From positions 1 through 16,980 of the forward strand of contig JBLIEU010000052.1 of assembly GCA_047633195.1 (NCBI GenBank): 16,980 bases of DNA, written 5' to 3'. The position numbers were made by a program, and so were the translations under genes. The DNA is from JAKVAV01 sp047633195. GTDB taxonomy: Bacteria; Bacteroidota; Bacteroidia; Flavobacteriales_D; Cryomorphaceae. Below the pieces are notes generated by a model. That model saw only the letters and a program-made list of their open reading frames with translations, was not told where the DNA came from and made no database searches. Positions 14,913-16,980 of the stretch are shown in pieces (positions within the stretch are counted from its first letter, which is position 1; every line of letters begins with the position of its first letter).

Positions 14913-15313
14913 GGGGCCGACCGGTTTTGACAACATGAGTTGGTTGTTTGGTTAGCGTGTCGAGCGTTGGAAGTTTGCTCGTATAAAACAATTTCCAAGC
15001 CTATAAATGGCGAAAACAATTACGCTCTCGCAGCTTAATAGTCTAAGACTATGAGTTTAATTCCGTAGTGAAGTACAGTAGCTCGGAACGAGTACCCTTT
15101 GGCTAATCCGTCTTATATGGGCTGAAATCAGGGTATCAATCTTTAAGACTAGGAAGTTTAGTGACCTGATGTACTTCCGAAGCTGAATTAGGTCTAAGTT
15201 ATGAGTAGGCTGTTCGATGCCGGCTCTTAATCGAAAATTAATATTGGACTACACACGTAGAATGCTAGATAGTCCCATGCTTGGACGAGGGTTCGAATCC
15301 CTCCGGCTCCACC
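14913..15313 (+). ncRNA. ssrA: Transfer-messenger RNA (tmRNA, SsrA)
   Basis: One-piece tmRNA that rescues stalled ribosomes by acting as tRNA-Ala and then as mRNA. The 5' end GGGGCCG (14913-14919) pairs with CGGCTCC (15304-15310) as the acceptor stem. GACCGGTTTTGAC resembles the conserved 5' region of tmRNAs (E. coli GGATTCGAC). The T arm is GAGGG (15287-15291), loop TTCGAAT, CCCTC (15299-15303). The discriminator A is 15311. The genome continues CCT rather than CCA, so the terminal A appears not to be encoded and CCA is probably completed by tRNA nucleotidyltransferase. The internal tag frame is at 15009-15041. Pseudoknot regions between tag and T arm are present in length but I did not fold them fully. 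A strong terminator follows. Confidence 0.96.
15009..15041 (+). other. tmRNA proteolysis-tag reading frame, GENNYALAA plus two stops
   Basis: Reading GGC GAA AAC AAT TAC GCT CTC GCA GCT, then TAA and TAG, gives GENNYALAA. With the alanine charged on tmRNA the appended tag is A-GENNYALAA. The ALAA end is the ClpXP-type degron. A small hairpin, TAGTC-taa-GACTA (15039-15051), overlaps the second stop. Confidence 0.93.
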
Positions 15314-15320
15314 TGATGAT

Positions 15321-15355
15321 AAAAACCCTCCTTGCTGCGGCAAGGAGGGTTTTTT
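15321..15355 (+). terminator. Intrinsic terminator of ssrA
   Basis: AAAAACCCTCCTTGC (15321-15335), loop TGCG, GCAAGGAGGGTTTTT (15340-15354): a perfect 15-bp stem ending in six Ts, beginning eight bases after the tmRNA 3' end. Confidence 0.95.
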
Positions 15356-15450
15356 ATTTCCTTCAAGGGTTAGATGTGAAAACCGAAGCTAATCCCCATT
15401 CCAGTCAGATGTCTATTCCTGAACAAGTCAAAAAGAAAAATCTCACCCAT

Positions 15451-15486
15451 AAAAAAAAGGACAACGACTTCCGTCATTGTCCTTTT
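15451..15486 (-). terminator. Intrinsic terminator for the minus-strand secreted helical-repeat protein gene
   Basis: Arms AAAAGGACAA (15455-15464) and TTGTCCTTTT (15477-15486) pair perfectly. After one C-A mismatch, GAC/GTC continues the stem around loop TTCC. On the minus strand the hairpin is followed by eight Ts (complement of 15451-15458), 24 bases past the stop of the gene. On the plus strand the T-run is only four, so it acts mainly leftward. The 95 bases between this and the ssrA terminator hold nothing recognisable. Confidence 0.85.
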
Positions 15487-15509
15487 CAATATTGTGTTGA
15501 ATTGACTTA

Positions 15510-16268
15510 CTAATAAGACGCCATAAAATTGGCAAACTCCTTATCCTCTCCTAGCAATGGTTCCATTGCATCTAGAAAAACAGTAGCATCATTTTTTCGG
15601 CCTTCCTCTTTCATCGTCTTAGCAAACTCTATAACGGCATAACGGTAAGCTGGCTTCCCTTCAGTCGAAACGCTTGAAGGGGTAAAGTTCTCTAGAGCAG
15701 TCTTCGCTTCGGAAATAGTGGTTTCTGCTTGGTACACATTTTTGCCACGCCACTCGGCAGTCGCTTTCAAAAGAACAGCGCTCACATCATTGGGATCAAG
15801 CCGTTGAACATTCTTAGCAAACGTTGCACATTTTCTATAATTCTCCGTTTCAAAGTGGAACTTTGCCTCTTGCATCACTTCCGCCTTTAGCTCGCTCAAG
15901 TAACGGTCAAAATCAGGCATGTATTCGTTCTCTTTGTCGTATCTCCTTGCTTTCCCGCCGTATTTAATGGCATCTCTAAATGCACGAGGATAATCCTCAG
16001 TCATCTCATCATTCTTAGATATTTCAAAGTAGGCCATAGAAGCGTACATATATGGTCGAGGATCACGTCTGGTGCTTTCCTTCTCCATGTATCTTTCAGA
16101 TTTGCTTACAGCCTTTTCATAATCACCGTCGATCACCATGAAGAGAATTTTTTTCATATCCTCGCCATACTTATCTTCCTCATCTTCTTCCTGAGCTTGA
16201 AGTGGCGAAATAGCGAGAAACGCTGCAATCACCAAAAGGAAAGACCATGTGTTTTTTTGCAATATCAT
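15510..16268 (-). CDS. Secreted all-helical (TPR-like) protein of unknown function
   Basis: A 252-residue exported protein I cannot assign to a named family. Residues 1-25 are a Sec signal peptide (hydrophobic WSFLLVIAAFLAI, cleavage near LQA|Q). The mature protein starts with an acidic run (EEDEEDKYGED). It then forms consecutive amphipathic helices with the spacing and residues of tetratricopeptide-like repeats: LFMVIDGDYEKAVSKSERYM, MYASMAYFEIS, AKFHFETENYRKCATFAKNV, SAVLLKATAEWRGKNVYQAE and YAVIEFAKTMKEEGRKNDA. It starts five bases after the stop of the racemase-like gene, so the two are almost surely co-transcribed, and it ends before its own terminator. A periplasmic scaffold or protein-binding role is a guess from the repeat fold only. 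Confidence 0.75.
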   Translation of the reverse strand: MILQKNTWSFLLVIAAFLAISPLQAQEEDEEDKYGEDMKKILFMVIDGDYEKAVSKSERYMEKESTRRDPRPYMYASMAYFEISKNDEMTEDYPRAFRDAIKYGGKARRYDKENEYMPDFDRYLSELKAEVMQEAKFHFETENYRKCATFAKNVQRLDPNDVSAVLLKATAEWRGKNVYQAETTISEAKTALENFTPSSVSTEGKPAYRYAVIEFAKTMKEEGRKNDATVFLDAMEPLLGEDKEFANFMASY

Positions 16269-16273
16269 ATCGG

Positions 16274-16980
16274 TTAGTTCTTTAATCGTTTTTCAATGTA
16301 ATTAGAGTTCATAATGCCAAGGGCACCCATATACTTTAAGCGAAAGTCTATCAAATCTCCGACTTCATACTTTTGCTTTGATTTCCCCAAATCTAGCACA
16401 AGCATATCAGAACTGGCTCCCACAATTTCGATATTTTCATCATAAGGAATCAAGAAATCAGGAGAGATATCCAGTAAGCCTGCGTCCAAAATAGCTCTGA
16501 GAGAAGTCTTTCCGTATAGATCTTCATCGATCTTCAACATCTCTCCACTGGGATTCTCAGCCAATTCTCCTGTTGGGATCATCGGTTTTTCAGTGAGCTC
16601 AATTATCTCCATTCTCAGTTTAAAAACATCATCGTGCATTCCTTCAAAAGTTGTTCCATCTTCAATATTCAGGCCAAAATATAAGGTCTCTCCTACTCGA
16701 AAATGGTTGACCGCCTCTGGAAGCTGATTTCGGAAAAGCATAGGAAGCACAACTGAGGTGCCTCCGCTTATACTCTGAATGTCGTAGTCAAAATGTGCTT
16801 TTATGAGTTCCTTGTATAAATTGAGCTGTATAAACTTATCGGCGCTCGGCATCACACCGTGTAAGCAATTTAAGTTAGAGCCAAGACCAACCACCTTAAT
16901 ATTTGGAAGCTCAAAAACTTGACGGAAAAAGTCAACGACCTCCTCGCCCATTACTCCTTCACGCAGGTCGCCCAGCTCAA
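16274..16980 (-). CDS. Alanine/ornithine racemase-like PLP enzyme, 5' end outside the window
   Basis: C-terminal 234 residues of a fold-type III PLP-dependent enzyme of the alanine racemase superfamily, closest in pattern to the ornithine racemase/YhfX-like group. The frame stays open to the window edge, reading ELGDLREGVMGEEV, so the Met at 16951 is internal. Supporting motifs are GLGSNLNCLHGVMP, SGGTSVVLP, NHFRVGETLYFG (phosphate-side Arg/Gly region), IVGASSDMLVLDL and YMGALGIMNSNYIEK. The PLP lysine, near the N-terminus in this fold, is outside the window and could not be checked. The enzyme would interconvert L- and D-forms of an amino acid; which one is unknown. It is followed after five bases by a secreted helical-repeat protein gene, a link that does not explain its substrate. 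Confidence 0.82.
   Translation of the reverse strand, partial: ELGDLREGVMGEEVVDFFRQVFELPNIKVVGLGSNLNCLHGVMPSADKFIQLNLYKELIKAHFDYDIQSISGGTSVVLPMLFRNQLPEAVNHFRVGETLYFGLNIEDGTTFEGMHDDVFKLRMEIIELTEKPMIPTGELAENPSGEMLKIDEDLYGKTSLRAILDAGLLDISPDFLIPYDENIEIVGASSDMLVLDLGKSKQKYEVGDLIDFRLKYMGALGIMNSNYIEKRLKN

Noticed and set aside
15217..15513. 98-residue open frame on the plus strand
   Set aside because: It runs through the 3' half of tmRNA, the ssrA terminator and the minus-strand terminator; its translation is a shadow of RNA gene sequence.
1..16980. CRISPR arrays, IS elements, phage genes, toxin-antitoxin or defence modules
   Set aside because: No spaced direct repeats, transposase or integrase motifs or typical short gene pairs were seen on either strand; the region reads as conserved core genome.

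Overview
This window looks like core chromosome of a member of the Bacteroidota, most likely of the Flavobacteriia/Cryomorphaceae kind. Four things point there. A PorT homologue (gliding/type IX secretion) follows the menaquinone methyltransferase. A 289-residue primary sigma factor lacks region 1.1. There is a TamL-type BamA/TamA lipoprotein. The tmRNA encodes the tag GENNYALAA. Several intergenic spaces also carry the Bacteroidota -7 promoter element TAnnTTTG. All recognisable genes are housekeeping or envelope genes. No insertion sequence, phage gene, CRISPR array, toxin-antitoxin pair or defence locus was found, and no gene-free stretch exceeds 300 bases.

Layout. Bases 1-2981 (+) carry an apparent operon: the 3' part of a class I aminotransferase, a stand-alone heptose-7-phosphate kinase (RfaE domain I), UbiE/MenG and PorT. 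Bases 3140-4678 (+) encode an uncharacterised COG2509-type FAD-dependent protein. Its stop codon overlaps that of the convergent TrmH/SpoU RNA methyltransferase (4675-5406, -). The methyltransferase in turn overlaps, head to head, the start of tamL (5395-7917, +). Next on + come accD, rpsO, pnp, the primary sigma factor gene and rpe. An intrinsic terminator separates rpsO from pnp, a 16-bp hairpin without a U-tract follows pnp, and a strong terminator follows the sigma gene. On the minus strand, 13141-14355 encodes a saccharopine/alanine-dehydrogenase-like protein that meets rpe tail to tail with one base between. A small secreted protein (14534-14818, +) precedes ssrA (tmRNA, 14913-15313) and its terminator. 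The window ends with a minus-strand pair: a PLP-dependent alanine/ornithine-racemase-like enzyme, cut by the window edge, and a secreted helical-repeat protein with its own terminator.

How the parts relate. pnp, rpsO, the sigma factor gene and ssrA are gene-expression and RNA-quality-control functions. accD feeds fatty acid synthesis. rfaE1, porT and tamL build the outer membrane and its secretion machinery. The sigma factor here is of the type expected to read the TAnnTTTG elements seen in front of accD, rpsO, the dehydrogenase gene and ssrA.

I did not find a convincing new system. The items most worth a second look are the rpsO-pnp terminator/leader, the U-less hairpin after pnp, the overlapping tamL/methyltransferase starts, the dehydrogenase of unclear substrate, the racemase plus secreted-protein pair, and the small secreted protein beside tmRNA.
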